DNA from: JAFGVL01 sp964546015
GTDB taxonomy: Bacteria > Bacteroidota > Bacteroidia > Bacteroidales > Paludibacteraceae
Reading direction: 5' to 3'
DNA length: 64,000 nucleotides
Assembly (NCBI GenBank): GCA_964546015.1
Contig: CAZJHO010000005.1
Coordinates: 124,001-188,000, forward strand
Within the stretch, counting starts at the first letter, position 1. Each line of letters starts with the position of its first letter. Shown here piece after piece: positions 17,416 through 26,779 of the stretch. Made by a program: the position numbers and the translations under genes. The notes under the pieces were generated by a model. The model did not search any database. It worked only from the letters and a program-made list of their open reading frames with translations, and had not been told where the DNA came from.

Positions 17416-18600
17416 ATGAAAAAACTAACATTATTATTCGCAGCATTGATGCTGACAACGGCAGGTGCATTTGCCCAATGTGACCTAAGACTATTTAACT
17501 CGTCTTCAAATACCGCCTTTTGCCTTTTTGGTGGAACACTTACTATTGGCGTTAAAGGAAGTGGAGCAGGAGTAATGACGGATTGGACAGGAAATGGGTC
17601 GTCAACACCACCTTGGTATAGCACTCGTGAACGCATTACAAATGTAGTTGTCCAAAACGGTGTAACTCACATTGGAAGTTGTGCGTTTATGTATTCTCCC
17701 GAACTAACTTCTGCAACTATTGCTCCAAGTGTTCGTTCAATTGGAGGGGGAACTTTTATGCAGTGCAGCAAATTGACTTCTGTAATTATTGCCGAAGGCG
17801 TTAAAACGATTGGGAGTGCGTTTCAAGGTTGTACTTCTCTGCCTTCTATCACTATTCCCTCAACTGTTACCACATTTGAAGGAACTGTGTTTGCCAATTG
17901 CAAGGCTCTTACATCTATAACCATTTATGCAAAACAACCGCCAACAGTGAGTATTGCCATTGCCACTATGTTTTTAAATTTAACTTTAAGCGACATTACG
18001 CTTTATGTCCCTGCGGAATCAATAGATTTGTATCAAGCCAAAGCGTGGAAAAAATTTAATATTGTGGCAACCTCAACCGTAACTCCTTCGGATAATGGCA
18101 CAGCTACCATCACTTGGCAACGCTACGAACAATCCGAAGGCGGCTATCGCATTGTCATTTACAGCGATGCCGCGCGCACAACCGCTATCCGCGAGTTGGT
18201 GTTCGATGCTGCCGGTAATTTGATAAGCGATACCAATTTGCGCTCGGCAGGTGCGCCTTTCAGTTATATGGTAACAGGGTTAGACGGCAATACAAAGTAT
18301 TTTTATACCCTCGAATATCTCGGCGCGGGCGGTGCGCCGCTGTTTAGCACAGACAGCGAGTTCACTACGCTTGGTTCAAGCACCGGCACAAACAATACAC
18401 AGGCAGCTCTCGTTACCGTTTCCCCCAACCCAACCACAGGGATAGTAAATATCTCGCAAGAGGCTGAAATCAAAGTTTATACCCCGCAGGGAGCTTTGTT
18501 GCTGCAAACGGTTGGTAATCAAGTGAATTTATCGGCTTATCCGCAAGGTGTTTATTTCTTGCAAATAGATGGACAACCTGTGAAAGTGATAAAGCAATAG
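17416..18600 (+). CDS. BspA-type leucine-rich-repeat surface protein with T9SS sorting domain
   Basis: Signal peptide (MKKLTLLFAALMLTTAGAFAQ), then LRR_5/BspA repeats at about residues 70-185, each of the type ITNVVVQNGVTHIGSCAF or LTSVIIAEGVKTIG. A fibronectin-III-like segment follows (ATITWQRYEQSEGGYRIVIY). The C-terminal sorting domain starts near residue 338 (VTVSPNPTTGIVNI) and ends GVYFLQIDGQPVKVIKQ, the type A T9SS signal. The protein should be moved through the outer membrane and attached to the surface. BspA repeats often mediate adhesion; that role here is inference. Confidence 0.85.
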   Translation: MKKLTLLFAALMLTTAGAFAQCDLRLFNSSSNTAFCLFGGTLTIGVKGSGAGVMTDWTGNGSSTPPWYSTRERITNVVVQNGVTHIGSCAFMYSPELTSATIAPSVRSIGGGTFMQCSKLTSVIIAEGVKTIGSAFQGCTSLPSITIPSTVTTFEGTVFANCKALTSITIYAKQPPTVSIAIATMFLNLTLSDITLYVPAESIDLYQAKAWKKFNIVATSTVTPSDNGTATITWQRYEQSEGGYRIVIYSDAARTTAIRELVFDAAGNLISDTNLRSAGAPFSYMVTGLDGNTKYFYTLEYLGAGGAPLFSTDSEFTTLGSSTGTNNTQAALVTVSPNPTTGIVNISQEAEIKVYTPQGALLLQTVGNQVNLSAYPQGVYFLQIDGQPVKVIKQ

Positions 18601-18665
18601 AACAAGTTACAAATGATATAAAATGCCCCGCTAACGCAATCTTGCAAATCGTACAATAAATAGAA

Positions 18666-18700
18666 ACGCCGAAACTCTTTTGTGGGTTTCGGCGTGTTTA
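18666..18700 (+). terminator. Terminator after the LRR gene
   Basis: A 10-bp perfect stem, ACGCCGAAAC (18666-18675) with GTTTCGGCGT (18686-18695), then a T-rich tract running into 18709. Confidence 0.82.
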
Positions 18701-18708
18701 TTATTTTT

Positions 18709-18770
18709 TATGGTTATAACCATAAAAATTTTGAAATTTATCACTATATTTGTGGTCGTAACCATAAAAA
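18709..18770 (+). promoter_or_regulatory. Promoter bracketed by two operator-like repeats
   Basis: A perfect 16-bp palindrome, TATGGTTATAACCATA (18709-18724), lies where a -33 box would be. TATATTTG (18745-18752) is the -7 box. A second copy of the right half with its flank (GGTCGTAACCATAAAAA, 18754-18770) follows at once. The shared block is offset by 42 bases, four DNA turns. This looks like a site for a dimeric regulator controlling the downstream ATPase gene. Confidence 0.55.
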
Positions 18771-18779
18771 GTTTCAGAA

Positions 18780-19982
18780 ATGATAAACAGAAACGCATAC
18801 ATAAAACAGATAAAGCCATTTTTTGGCAAACCGCAAGTAAAGATACTTACAGGCATTCGGCGCAGTGGCAAATCTACGGTGCTGAAAATGTTGCAGAAAG
18901 AACTGCTTGCGAGCGGCATTTCGCAGGAACAGATTATTTTGCTGAATTTTGAGAGTTTTGAGCATGCGGAACTCACTATGGCAAAGCAACTCTACGCTTT
19001 TTTGAAAGAAAAATTTACAAAAAACGAAAAATTTTACCTGCTTTTTGACGAAATTCAAGAAGTGGAAAATTGGGAAAAATTGATCAATTCACTGCTGGTC
19101 GATTTTGATGTAGATGTGTATATTACCGGTTCAAACTCGCATTTATTGTCGTCTGAATTTGCTACTTTTCTTGCCGGGCGTTATGTGGAAATTCCAATTT
19201 TTACGCTTTCGTTCAATGAATTTTTGGATTTCCGACAACACTATTTTCCCAACGAAACTGGCAGTCTTTTTGAAAAATACCTGCGTTTTGGGGGCTTTCC
19301 TGTTATTCACACAGCCGATTATTCACTCGAAACGGCTTACAAAGTGGTGTACGATATTTATTCGTCGGTCATTTTACGCGACACCATCCAACGCAACAAA
19401 ATTCGCGATATTGAGCTGTTGGAAAGGGTTGTAAAATATGCTTTCGATAATATCGGCAACACTTTTTCGGGTAAAAATGTAGCTGATTTTTTTAAAAGTC
19501 AGCAGCGAAAAATCGACATCAACACCGTGTATAACTACCTGAATGCTCTCGAAAGCGCGTTTATTCTCTACCGTGTGCCTCGCTACGATATTAAGGGCAG
19601 GGAAATTCTGAAAACACAGGAAAAATACTATGTAGGTGATATTTCGCTGCTGTATGCCACGATGGGTTTTCGCGACAGAATGATAAGCGGAATACTTGAG
19701 AATTTAATTTTACTTGAATTAAAATATAGAGGTTATCAGGTATTTATTGGGAAAAACGACACGCGCGAAATTGATTTCATCGGTGAGAAGAAAGGCGAGA
19801 GAATCTACATTCAAGTTGCTTATAAATTGGACAGCAAACAAACCGTCGACCGTGAATTTTCGCCACTTCTGGCAATAGACGACCATTATCCGAAATATGT
19901 TGTAACGATGGACGAATTTTGGAAAGATAATATCGAAGGCATTAAACATTTGCATATTTCTGATTTTTTGAAAAATATATAA
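18780..19982 (+). CDS. AAA_14/DUF4143 ATPase
   Basis: The 400-residue product has an N-terminal P-loop domain: Walker A GIRRSGKST at about residues 26-34, Walker B FYLLFDEIQEVENWE and a sensor-like ITGSNS. A helical middle region (FDNIGNTFSGKNVADFFKSQ) is followed by a DUF4143 C-terminal domain resembling a PD-(D/E)XK nuclease fold, with TREIDFIG and RIYIQVAYKL, where Gln replaces the usual acidic residue. These ATPases are common and often multi-copy in Bacteroidetes; the function is not established. Start ATG 18780 follows the operator block closely. Confidence 0.88.
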   Translation: MINRNAYIKQIKPFFGKPQVKILTGIRRSGKSTVLKMLQKELLASGISQEQIILLNFESFEHAELTMAKQLYAFLKEKFTKNEKFYLLFDEIQEVENWEKLINSLLVDFDVDVYITGSNSHLLSSEFATFLAGRYVEIPIFTLSFNEFLDFRQHYFPNETGSLFEKYLRFGGFPVIHTADYSLETAYKVVYDIYSSVILRDTIQRNKIRDIELLERVVKYAFDNIGNTFSGKNVADFFKSQQRKIDINTVYNYLNALESAFILYRVPRYDIKGREILKTQEKYYVGDISLLYATMGFRDRMISGILENLILLELKYRGYQVFIGKNDTREIDFIGEKKGERIYIQVAYKLDSKQTVDREFSPLLAIDDHYPKYVVTMDEFWKDNIEGIKHLHISDFLKNI

Positions 19983-20071
19983 ATAGCAGCTGTTCGCGCT
20001 GGGGCTGTGCCTTGTGTTAAAAAAAAGTGTAGAAATATTTAGCAACAATAAATAAAAAGACAAATTCTTCT

Positions 20072-23000
20072 TTAGATAATTTTACCTCTATTATTTTCTT
20101 CCACCCATTTGCGAGCGTTTACAAACACTTCAATCCAAGGGGTGATTTGGTCGCTGTTTTTGCGGTCGGCAGGGTATAGCGGCCATTGCCAAGGGAAAAT
20201 AGAACGCTCCAAATGCGGCATCATAGCCAAGTGGCGACCGTCTGCTGAGCAAATTCCAGCTACATTATAATTTGAGCCATTCGGATTCGAAGGATAACCT
20301 TCGTATGTATAATTGGCAATGATATTGTATTCATTTTCTGCTTTTGGCAAGTGGAATTTTCCTTCGCCATGAGCAATCCAAATGCCTAACTTACTTCCTG
20401 ATAATGAGCCAAATAATACCGAATTATTTTGAGGAATAGTTAATCCTACAAAGTTCGATTCAAACTTATGCGAGTTATTATGCAGCATGCGTGGACGCTC
20501 ATCGTGCTCAGGGTTTAACAAGTTCAGTTCTACCATTAACTGGCAACCGTTGCAAATACCCAAACTCAATGTATCGGGACGGGCATAGAAACTTTCCAAT
20601 GTTTTTTTTGCTTTTTCGTTGTAAAGAAATCCACCTGCCCAACCTTTGGCAGAGCCGAGCACATCGGAATTGGAGAACCCACCGCAGAAAACGATAAAGT
20701 TTATATCTTCCAGCGTTTCGCGACCCGAAGTGAGGTCGGTCATGTGTACATCTTTTACATCGAAGCCGGCAAGATAAAGCGAGTAAGCCATTTCACGCTC
20801 GCCGTTTGTTCCTTTTTCGCGGATAATAGCAGCACGGATTCCCGATTTATCTTCACGGTCTTGTGTAATACCGTATTGCGAGAATTTCCCTTTAAAATTT
20901 TTGTTGAAAGAATAGGTCAAAGGTTGTTTGCTATAGTTTTCATAACGCTCTTTAGCACATGCTTCGCCGCTTTGTTTTCTATCCAAAAGGTAAGATGAGT
21001 TATACCACAAATTGCGTAAGTTATCAATGTCAAACGACAATTTTTCTCCATCTTTATTGATGGTGATAGTGCGTTCTTGACAAGGCTTGGCAATTACGGC
21101 GTAACCGATGCCATTACATTCAAGAACGGCACGAACTTCTTTTTTATCTTTTACTTGAATTAATATCCCCGGATTTTCAGCAAACAGGATTTTTACCAAA
21201 TCTTCTTCCTCAATACCATCCAGATTTACATTTAATCCGCCTTGCGTGTTGGCAAAAGTCATTTCAAGTAATGCGGTAAGTAGTCCGCCTGATGAAATAT
21301 CGTGTCCGGAAAGGATTAATCCTTCGTTGATTAAATCTTGTACGGTATTAAATGCTTCGCGGAAATATTCCGGATAACGCACGGTTGGTGCTTCATCTCC
21401 CAGTTTATTAAGAATTTGCGCCAATGACGAACCACCCAATTTATGATTGTCAAACGAGAAATCAATATGGAAAATGGCAGTTTCAGGATCGTTTACCAGC
21501 ACAGGACTAACCACTTTTTTTACATCAGACACTTCGCCTCCGGCAGAAATAATAACAGTTCCGGGTGCGAAAACACGCTCCTCACCATATTTCTGCGTCA
21601 TAGATAATGAATCTTTTCCGGTCGGGATGTTGATGCCGAGTTCGCAAGCAAATTCGCTGCAAGCTTCGACAGCTTTGTAAAGGCGAGCATCTTCGCCCGG
21701 ATTTTTACATGGCCACATCCAGTTGGCACTAAGCGAAACGCTGTTTAATCCGTCAGTTAACGGTGCCCAGATAATATTAGTCAATGCTTCGGAGATTGCT
21801 AGGATGGATCCCGATTGTGGATTAATCATAGCTGCTAACGGCGCATGACCAATAGAGGTTGCTAATCCGGCTTTACCACGATAGTCGAGAGCCACCACAC
21901 CACAATTGTTGAGCGGCAATTGCAATTCACCGGCACATTGTTGCATAGCAATTTTTCCGGTTACCGAACGGTCAACTTTATTGGTTAACCAATCTTTACA
22001 CGCAACCGATTCAATCTGAAGTATTTGCTCGATATAGTTGGAGATATTTTCTTTTTGAGTAATGACAGGAGCAAAACTTTCTTTTACCGTGTTATCAGTG
22101 ATCACTGTGCGCGGCGGCTTTCCAATCATATACTCGAGTTTAAGGTCGATAGGTCGTTGCCCGTCAGCTTGCTCGAAAGTAAATTGCATATCGCCTTTGG
22201 TTTCGCCTACTACATACATTGGCGAACGCTCACGCTCGGCAATTTTGCGGATGTGTTCTATATCTTTTTCGTTTATCAAAAGTCCCATACGCTCTTGACT
22301 TTCGTTACCGATAATTTCTTTGGCAGAAAGCGTTGGATCGCCGATTGGCAGTTGCGACATATCAATTTTTCCCCCTGTGGCTTCCACTAATTCGGACAAG
22401 CAATTGAGGTGTCCTCCCGCGCCGTGGTCGTGAATAGAAACAATTGGGTTGTTATCACTTTCGGCTAAAGCACGGATTACATTTGCTGCACGCTTTTGCA
22501 TCTCAGGGTTGGCGCGTTGCACAGCATTTAGTTCGATAGCATTAGAGTATTGACCTGTTTCGACAGATGAAACAGCTCCCCCGCCCATGCCGATGCGGTA
22601 ATTGTCGCCACCCATTACAACGACTTTTTGTCCCGGTTCGGGTGTGCCTTTAAGACTGTCGCTCATTTTTCCGTAACCGATGCCGCCTGCAAGCATGATT
22701 ACCTTGTCGTAACCGTATTTTTTATCGTTTTCGGTATGTTCGAAAGTGAGGACTGAACCACAAATAAGCGGCTGCCCGAATTTATTACCAAAATCGCTAG
22801 CTCCGTTCGAAGCTTTTATTAAGATTTGTTCAGGAGTTTGGTATAGCCAGTTGCGGGCAATCAAATTCTTTTCCCATTCATGTTGAGGCGAAGTGCGAGG
22901 ATAGGAAGTCATGTAAACTGCCGTTCCCGCTAATGGGAGAGAAGCTTTACCTCCGCCCAGACGGTCGCGGATTTCGCCGCCTGTTCCGGTTGCAGCACCG

Positions 23001-23773
23001 TTAAAAGGTTCAACGGTGGTTGGGAAATTGTGCGTTTCGGCTTTGAGCGAAAGCACCGATTTTATTTTTTTTACTTGGAAATAATCGGATGTTTCAGCTG
23101 AAGCAGGTGAAAATTGTTCGATTTCCGGTCCGGCATTGAAAGCTACATTGTCTTTGTAAGCAGAAACTAATCGATTTGGATTTTCTTCCGAAGTTCTTTT
23201 TATCAGTTTAAATAAAGAAGATTCTTTTTCTTCACCGTCAATAATGTACTGACCGTTAAAGATTTTATGGCGGCAGTGCTCCGAGTTAACTTGTGAAAAA
23301 CCAAACACTTCGCTGTCAGTTAGTTTTCGACCTATTTTTTTGACAATGTCATTCAGATATTCGATTTCATCCTCGCTTAAAGCTAAGCCTTCTTGCTTGT
23401 TGTAAGCTGCAATATCGTCGATGTAAATAATCGGATCCGGTTTCTTATCGATGGTGAAAATGGTTTGATTCAAGTTGCTGTATTTTTGTTGCAACATGGG
23501 GTCAAACTCCACTTTTTCATGCATTTGAAAGTATTCTTCGATACGGGCAATACCTGCAATTCCCATGTTTTGGGTGATTTCTACCGCGTTGGTACTCCAA
23601 GGGGTAATCATTTCGCGGCGTGGACCGACGAATTGTCCTTCGAGGCTATCGTGTCCTAAATACTCAGCTTCACCAAAAAGCCAAATAAGTTTGTTAATGT
23701 CTTCTTGATTAATGTTTTGCGTAGCATCTACAGCTAAAATTCTCGTTTCAGGTGTACGGAAGAAATGAATCAT
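20072..23773 (-). CDS. purL: Phosphoribosylformylglycinamidine synthase (single-chain)
   Basis: Converts FGAR, glutamine and ATP to FGAM in purine synthesis. The 1233 residues comprise the N-terminal PurS-like region, the two AIRS-like synthase halves (VNSEHCRHKIFNGQY; AETHNFPTTVEPFNGAATG; GGGAVSS; PTGKDSLSMTQKY) and the C-terminal class I glutaminase with nucleophile Cys in LGICNGCQLM and the His-Glu pair in MMPHLERSIFPWQ. This is the large proteobacterial/Bacteroidetes form. The 89-base gap to the ATPase gene on the other strand holds nothing obvious. Confidence 0.97.
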   Translation of the reverse strand: MIHFFRTPETRILAVDATQNINQEDINKLIWLFGEAEYLGHDSLEGQFVGPRREMITPWSTNAVEITQNMGIAGIARIEEYFQMHEKVEFDPMLQQKYSNLNQTIFTIDKKPDPIIYIDDIAAYNKQEGLALSEDEIEYLNDIVKKIGRKLTDSEVFGFSQVNSEHCRHKIFNGQYIIDGEEKESSLFKLIKRTSEENPNRLVSAYKDNVAFNAGPEIEQFSPASAETSDYFQVKKIKSVLSLKAETHNFPTTVEPFNGAATGTGGEIRDRLGGGKASLPLAGTAVYMTSYPRTSPQHEWEKNLIARNWLYQTPEQILIKASNGASDFGNKFGQPLICGSVLTFEHTENDKKYGYDKVIMLAGGIGYGKMSDSLKGTPEPGQKVVVMGGDNYRIGMGGGAVSSVETGQYSNAIELNAVQRANPEMQKRAANVIRALAESDNNPIVSIHDHGAGGHLNCLSELVEATGGKIDMSQLPIGDPTLSAKEIIGNESQERMGLLINEKDIEHIRKIAERERSPMYVVGETKGDMQFTFEQADGQRPIDLKLEYMIGKPPRTVITDNTVKESFAPVITQKENISNYIEQILQIESVACKDWLTNKVDRSVTGKIAMQQCAGELQLPLNNCGVVALDYRGKAGLATSIGHAPLAAMINPQSGSILAISEALTNIIWAPLTDGLNSVSLSANWMWPCKNPGEDARLYKAVEACSEFACELGINIPTGKDSLSMTQKYGEERVFAPGTVIISAGGEVSDVKKVVSPVLVNDPETAIFHIDFSFDNHKLGGSSLAQILNKLGDEAPTVRYPEYFREAFNTVQDLINEGLILSGHDISSGGLLTALLEMTFANTQGGLNVNLDGIEEEDLVKILFAENPGILIQVKDKKEVRAVLECNGIGYAVIAKPCQERTITINKDGEKLSFDIDNLRNLWYNSSYLLDRKQSGEACAKERYENYSKQPLTYSFNKNFKGKFSQYGITQDREDKSGIRAAIIREKGTNGEREMAYSLYLAGFDVKDVHMTDLTSGRETLEDINFIVFCGGFSNSDVLGSAKGWAGGFLYNEKAKKTLESFYARPDTLSLGICNGCQLMVELNLLNPEHDERPRMLHNNSHKFESNFVGLTIPQNNSVLFGSLSGSKLGIWIAHGEGKFHLPKAENEYNIIANYTYEGYPSNPNGSNYNVAGICSADGRHLAMMPHLERSIFPWQWPLYPADRKNSDQITPWIEVFVNARKWVEENNRGKII

Positions 23774-23864
23774 AAAAAGATTTACTATTTAATTCCCGTT
23801 GGTCATTGACCTTCGGTTGACAATTTAAATTGCTATTTCTCAACGGCAAATTTTTCAATGTTTG

Positions 23865-23872
23865 CAAAGATA
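23865..23872 (-). promoter_or_regulatory. -7 box for purL
   Basis: TATCTTTG on the minus strand, about 91 bases before the start. The leader contains a perfect 12-bp palindrome CAATTTAAATTG (23821-23832) and GGTCATTGACC (23801-23811), both possible regulator sites. Confidence 0.45.
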
Positions 23873-23917
23873 CAACAGAATTAGGAAAATAGGAATAAAG
23901 CGTCTTAACAAATAAAA

Positions 23918-25264
23918 TTATTCTTCGTTTCTTATTTTTCGACAAACAATAATTAACGCAATAGTTACAACTATTGCAGAAAGAGTATCTGCAATGGGCA
24001 TAGAATACCAAACGCCATTGAGTCCTAAAGAGTGAGGTAGTATCAGTATTGCCGGAATTAAGAAAATTACTTGACGGGTAAGGCTTAGAAAAATAGAAAT
24101 TTTTGCTTTTCCGATAGCTTGAAAAAAGTTTACCGCAACCATTTGGAATCCAACTAAGAAAAAAACAGCCATAACATGATGTAAACCGTTGGAAGAAAGC
24201 TGAATCAATTCACTATCCCGGGTGAAAATTCGTATCGGGAGTTCGGGTGCAATAAGGGCAAATAAAAATCCCAATGTTGTAATAATGGTTCCTGCTATCA
24301 TTCCATAATTCAAAGTTTTAAACATTCTGTCGTATTTTTTTGCCCCATAGTTAAAGCCCACAATAGGTTGCATTCCTTGATTTATTCCGATAATAGTAAG
24401 CGCCAACATCATTAATAAACTATTAATAATGCCCCATGCTCCGATGGCTAAATCACCACCATAAAATTTCAAGCTATGGTTGATTAGAATATTAATTACA
24501 CTTGCGGTTATTTGCATCAGAAAAGGTGATAATCCGATTGAAAAAATAGAAAGAATAATTGTTCGGTTGAGTTGGAAATTACTTTTTTTGAAACGAACCA
24601 AACTGTTTTTTTGAAAGAAGTGGTGCATGACTAAGACACAAGTCATAAACATACTGATAACCGTTGCGATGGCGGCTCCACGAATACCAAGATCGAGTGC
24701 GAAAATGAAAATCGGGTCTAAGATAACATTTAGTACAGCTCCTGAAGCCATAATTAACATTGCTTTGGTTGGATAACCCGAAGCACGCATCATATTACTA
24801 TAACCAAAAGAAATGGTGGCAAAAATCTGTCCGGGAATAATGATTTCCATAAATTCGCGGGCATATGGAATAGTCTCCGAAGTTCCCCCCAAAGCCATCA
24901 GTATTTCGTCCAAGAAAATAAATCCGATGGTATATACAACCAGCGAAATACCAATACTTAGTACCATTGCGTTGCCTAGTACATTTTCAGCTTTAGCAAT
25001 GTTTCGTTGTCCGATAAGGATAGAAATACGAGCCGAAGAACCTGCCCCGATAAGCATACCGAATGCCCCGAAAATTACCATTAATGGCAAAGTAAGTGCT
25101 AATCCTGTAATAGCCATCGGTCCTACGCCTTGACCAATAAAAGCCCTGTCAATTATATTGTACAAGGCATTTGAAATAGTACCGATAATGGCTGGAGTTG
25201 AATATTTTATCAGCAATTTGCTGATGCTGTCGTGTTCTAACTGATGTGAAATCTGATTACTCAT
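23918..25264 (-). CDS. MATE-family efflux transporter
   Basis: About 448 residues with twelve predicted membrane segments. Family blocks include LLIKYSTPAIIGTISNALYNIIDR at the start, AITGLALTLPLMVIFGAFG, GASGYPTKAMLIM-like MMRASGYPTKAML and GINQGMQPIVGFNYGAKKYD. MATE proteins export drugs, dyes or metabolites in exchange for Na+ or H+; the substrate is not predictable. ATG at 25264 (MSNQISHQLEHDS) with AAAGAAG upstream is better than TTG at 25285. The gene lies downstream of the rpoD terminator, so expression may depend on read-through. Confidence 0.9.
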   Translation of the reverse strand: MSNQISHQLEHDSISKLLIKYSTPAIIGTISNALYNIIDRAFIGQGVGPMAITGLALTLPLMVIFGAFGMLIGAGSSARISILIGQRNIAKAENVLGNAMVLSIGISLVVYTIGFIFLDEILMALGGTSETIPYAREFMEIIIPGQIFATISFGYSNMMRASGYPTKAMLIMASGAVLNVILDPIFIFALDLGIRGAAIATVISMFMTCVLVMHHFFQKNSLVRFKKSNFQLNRTIILSIFSIGLSPFLMQITASVINILINHSLKFYGGDLAIGAWGIINSLLMMLALTIIGINQGMQPIVGFNYGAKKYDRMFKTLNYGMIAGTIITTLGFLFALIAPELPIRIFTRDSELIQLSSNGLHHVMAVFFLVGFQMVAVNFFQAIGKAKISIFLSLTRQVIFLIPAILILPHSLGLNGVWYSMPIADTLSAIVVTIALIIVCRKIRNEE

Positions 25265-25283
25265 CACATACTTCTTTACTAAC

Positions 25284-25313
25284 AAAAAAGAGTACCATCA
25301 GTACTCTTTTTCT
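25284..25313 (-). terminator. Terminator between rpoD and the MATE gene
   Basis: Stem AAAGAGTAC (25287-25295) with GTACTCTTT (25301-25309), bordered by A and T tracts; on the minus strand it terminates rpoD. Confidence 0.8.
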
Positions 25314-25317
25314 TTCT

Positions 25318-26178
25318 TTATCCTAAATAACTTTTTAATAATTTGCTTTTGGAACTGCTCCGTAAGCGTCGAATCGCTTTTTCTTTTATTTGTCGAACAC
25401 GCTCGCGGGTAAGACCAAATTTATCTCCGATTTCTTCCAAGGTCATTTCTTGATAGCCAATGCCGAAGAACATTTTAATAATTTCACTTTCTCTATCTGT
25501 GAGGGTTGATAGGGATCTGTCAATCTCTTTTGATAACGATTCGTTAATTAATGAACGATCGGCATTTGGAGAATCGTCGTTTACAAGGACATCTAACAAA
25601 CTGTTATCTTCTCCTTCAACAAATGGAGCATCAACAGAAATGTGCCTGCCGGATACTTTAAGTGTATCGGCAATTTTTTCAACAGGAATTTCGAGTTGCT
25701 CTGCTAATTCATCCGGCGATGGTTTACGCTCGTTTTCTTGTTCAAATTTCGAAAATGCTTTGTTGATTTTATTAAGGGAACCGACTTGGTTCAAAGGCAA
25801 GCGCACAATCCGGGATTGCTCTGCCAATGCCTGTAAAATGGATTGACGAATCCACCAAACTGCATAAGAAATAAATTTAAAACCGCGGGTTTCGTCAAAT
25901 TTTTCGGCAGCTTTGATTAATCCTAAATTTCCTTCATTGATAAGATCCGGTAAACTTAATCCTTGATTTTGGTATTGCTTAGCAACGGAAACGACAAAAC
26001 GGAGGTTTGCACGCGTTAATTTTTCAAGAGCCCGACGATCACCTTTTCGAATGCGTTGAGCCAATTCTACCTCTTCTTCTACAGTAATAAGGTCTTCGCG
26101 ACCTATTTCTTGCAAGTACTTATCTAACGATGCGCTCTCGCGGTTGGTAATGGATTTGGTAATCTTTAACTGTCTCAT
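25318..26178 (-). CDS. rpoD: Primary sigma factor, Bacteroidetes type
   Basis: The 286-residue sigma-70 protein has no region 1.1, as is usual for Bacteroidetes primary sigma factors. It starts RQLKITKSITNRES, with region 1.2 DKYLQEIGREDLIT, region 2 DLINEGNLGLIKAAEKFD and YAVWWIRQSILQALAEQS, region 3 and region 4 LEEIGDKFGLTRERVRQIKEKA. It should recognise the -33/-7 promoters (TTTG, TAnnTTTG) seen throughout this window, including its own. Confidence 0.94.
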   Translation of the reverse strand: MRQLKITKSITNRESASLDKYLQEIGREDLITVEEEVELAQRIRKGDRRALEKLTRANLRFVVSVAKQYQNQGLSLPDLINEGNLGLIKAAEKFDETRGFKFISYAVWWIRQSILQALAEQSRIVRLPLNQVGSLNKINKAFSKFEQENERKPSPDELAEQLEIPVEKIADTLKVSGRHISVDAPFVEGEDNSLLDVLVNDDSPNADRSLINESLSKEIDRSLSTLTDRESEIIKMFFGIGYQEMTLEEIGDKFGLTRERVRQIKEKAIRRLRSSSKSKLLKSYLG

Positions 26179-26200
26179 AGTCGAAAGAAATTTAAGCTTG

Positions 26201-26231
26201 CAAAGTTACTACTATTATTGTAAAAAACAAC
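26201..26231 (-). promoter_or_regulatory. rpoD promoter
   Basis: On the minus strand, GTTG (26231-26228), 19 bases, TAACTTTG (26208-26201), 23 bases before the start codon. Confidence 0.65.
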
Positions 26232-26375
26232 TTTTATTTTTAATGTCATTGAGAACAAATTTTTAGAATTGAACAATCGAAAACAACTTCTGTATTTATA
26301 ACAAAGAAAATAGTAAAATGTTTTCTAAAATGAAATAAAAATTTCCTACAAAATATTTTTCTCAGAAATAAATTT

Positions 26376-26383
26376 TACCTTTG
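26376..26383 (+). promoter_or_regulatory. -7 box of the btu operon
   Basis: TACCTTTG directly upstream of the cobalamin riboswitch; transcription is expected near 26390. The -33 region is not recognisable. Confidence 0.6.
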
Positions 26384-26389
26384 TCCTAG

Positions 26390-26640
26390 TATTTGGTTTT
26401 TGTACATCATCCTGATGTGCGAAATTAAAAGGGAATCAGGTGAGAATCCTGAACAGTCCCGCTGCTGTAAGCTCTTTAAAACGCTTTGCACAAAACTTTG
26501 CCACTGATTATTAAGTGGAAAGTTGAAAATGGAAAATGGAAAGTGAATAAAAAACTCTTTCAATTTTCAACTTTCAACTTTCAACTGATTTCGGGAAGGC
26601 GTGCAAAACGGGAGTAAGTCAGAAGACCTACCAAATTAAT
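26390..26640 (+). ncRNA. Cobalamin riboswitch
   Basis: The conserved core is present in order: AAAAGGGAATCAGGTG, AATCC, CAGTCCCGCTGCTGTAAGC, GCCACTG (26500-26506), then after a long inserted hairpin GGGAAGGCG, and finally AGTCAGAAGACCTACC (B12-box region). ATTTGG (26391-26396) can pair with CCAAAT (26631-26636) as the closing P1 stem. The segment CCTACCAAATT (26627-26637) can instead pair with AATTTGGCAGG (26679-26689), a possible switch between ligand-bound and free states. It precedes btuB, btuG and further genes, which adenosyl- or other cobalamin should repress. Confidence 0.93.
26518..26582 (+). repeat. 26-bp imperfect hairpin inserted in the riboswitch
   Basis: 26518-26543 (GAAAGTTGAAAATGG...) and 26557-26582 (...TTTTCAACTTTCAAC...) are inverted copies with 3 mismatches in 26. 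The element fills the variable peripheral stem between GCCACTG and GGGAAGG and leaves the core intact. Confidence 0.8.
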
Positions 26641-26740
26641 AACAGTTTAAAGCTTTCGAGGAATAAGGCTTGTGAACAAATTTGGCAGGAATTGCTTACC
26701 ATGCATTTAATGCTATTTTTTTTCCCAACAATTTTTTCAA

Positions 26741-26779
26741 TGTCGGAAGCTGGTTGATAATTTAATCAATACAGCGACA
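26741..26779 (+). promoter_or_regulatory. Hairpin running into the btuB start codon
   Basis: TGTC (26741-26744) pairs with GACA (26776-26779), GCTG (26749-26752) with CAGC (26772-26775), and TTGAT (26754-26758) with ATCAA (26765-26769). The last paired base is the A of the ATG. It is a candidate expression platform that would hide the initiation region. Confidence 0.5.

Noticed and set aside
26375..26563. 62-codon minus-strand frame in the btuB leader
   Set aside because: It lies across the cobalamin riboswitch core, whose conserved bases explain the sequence.
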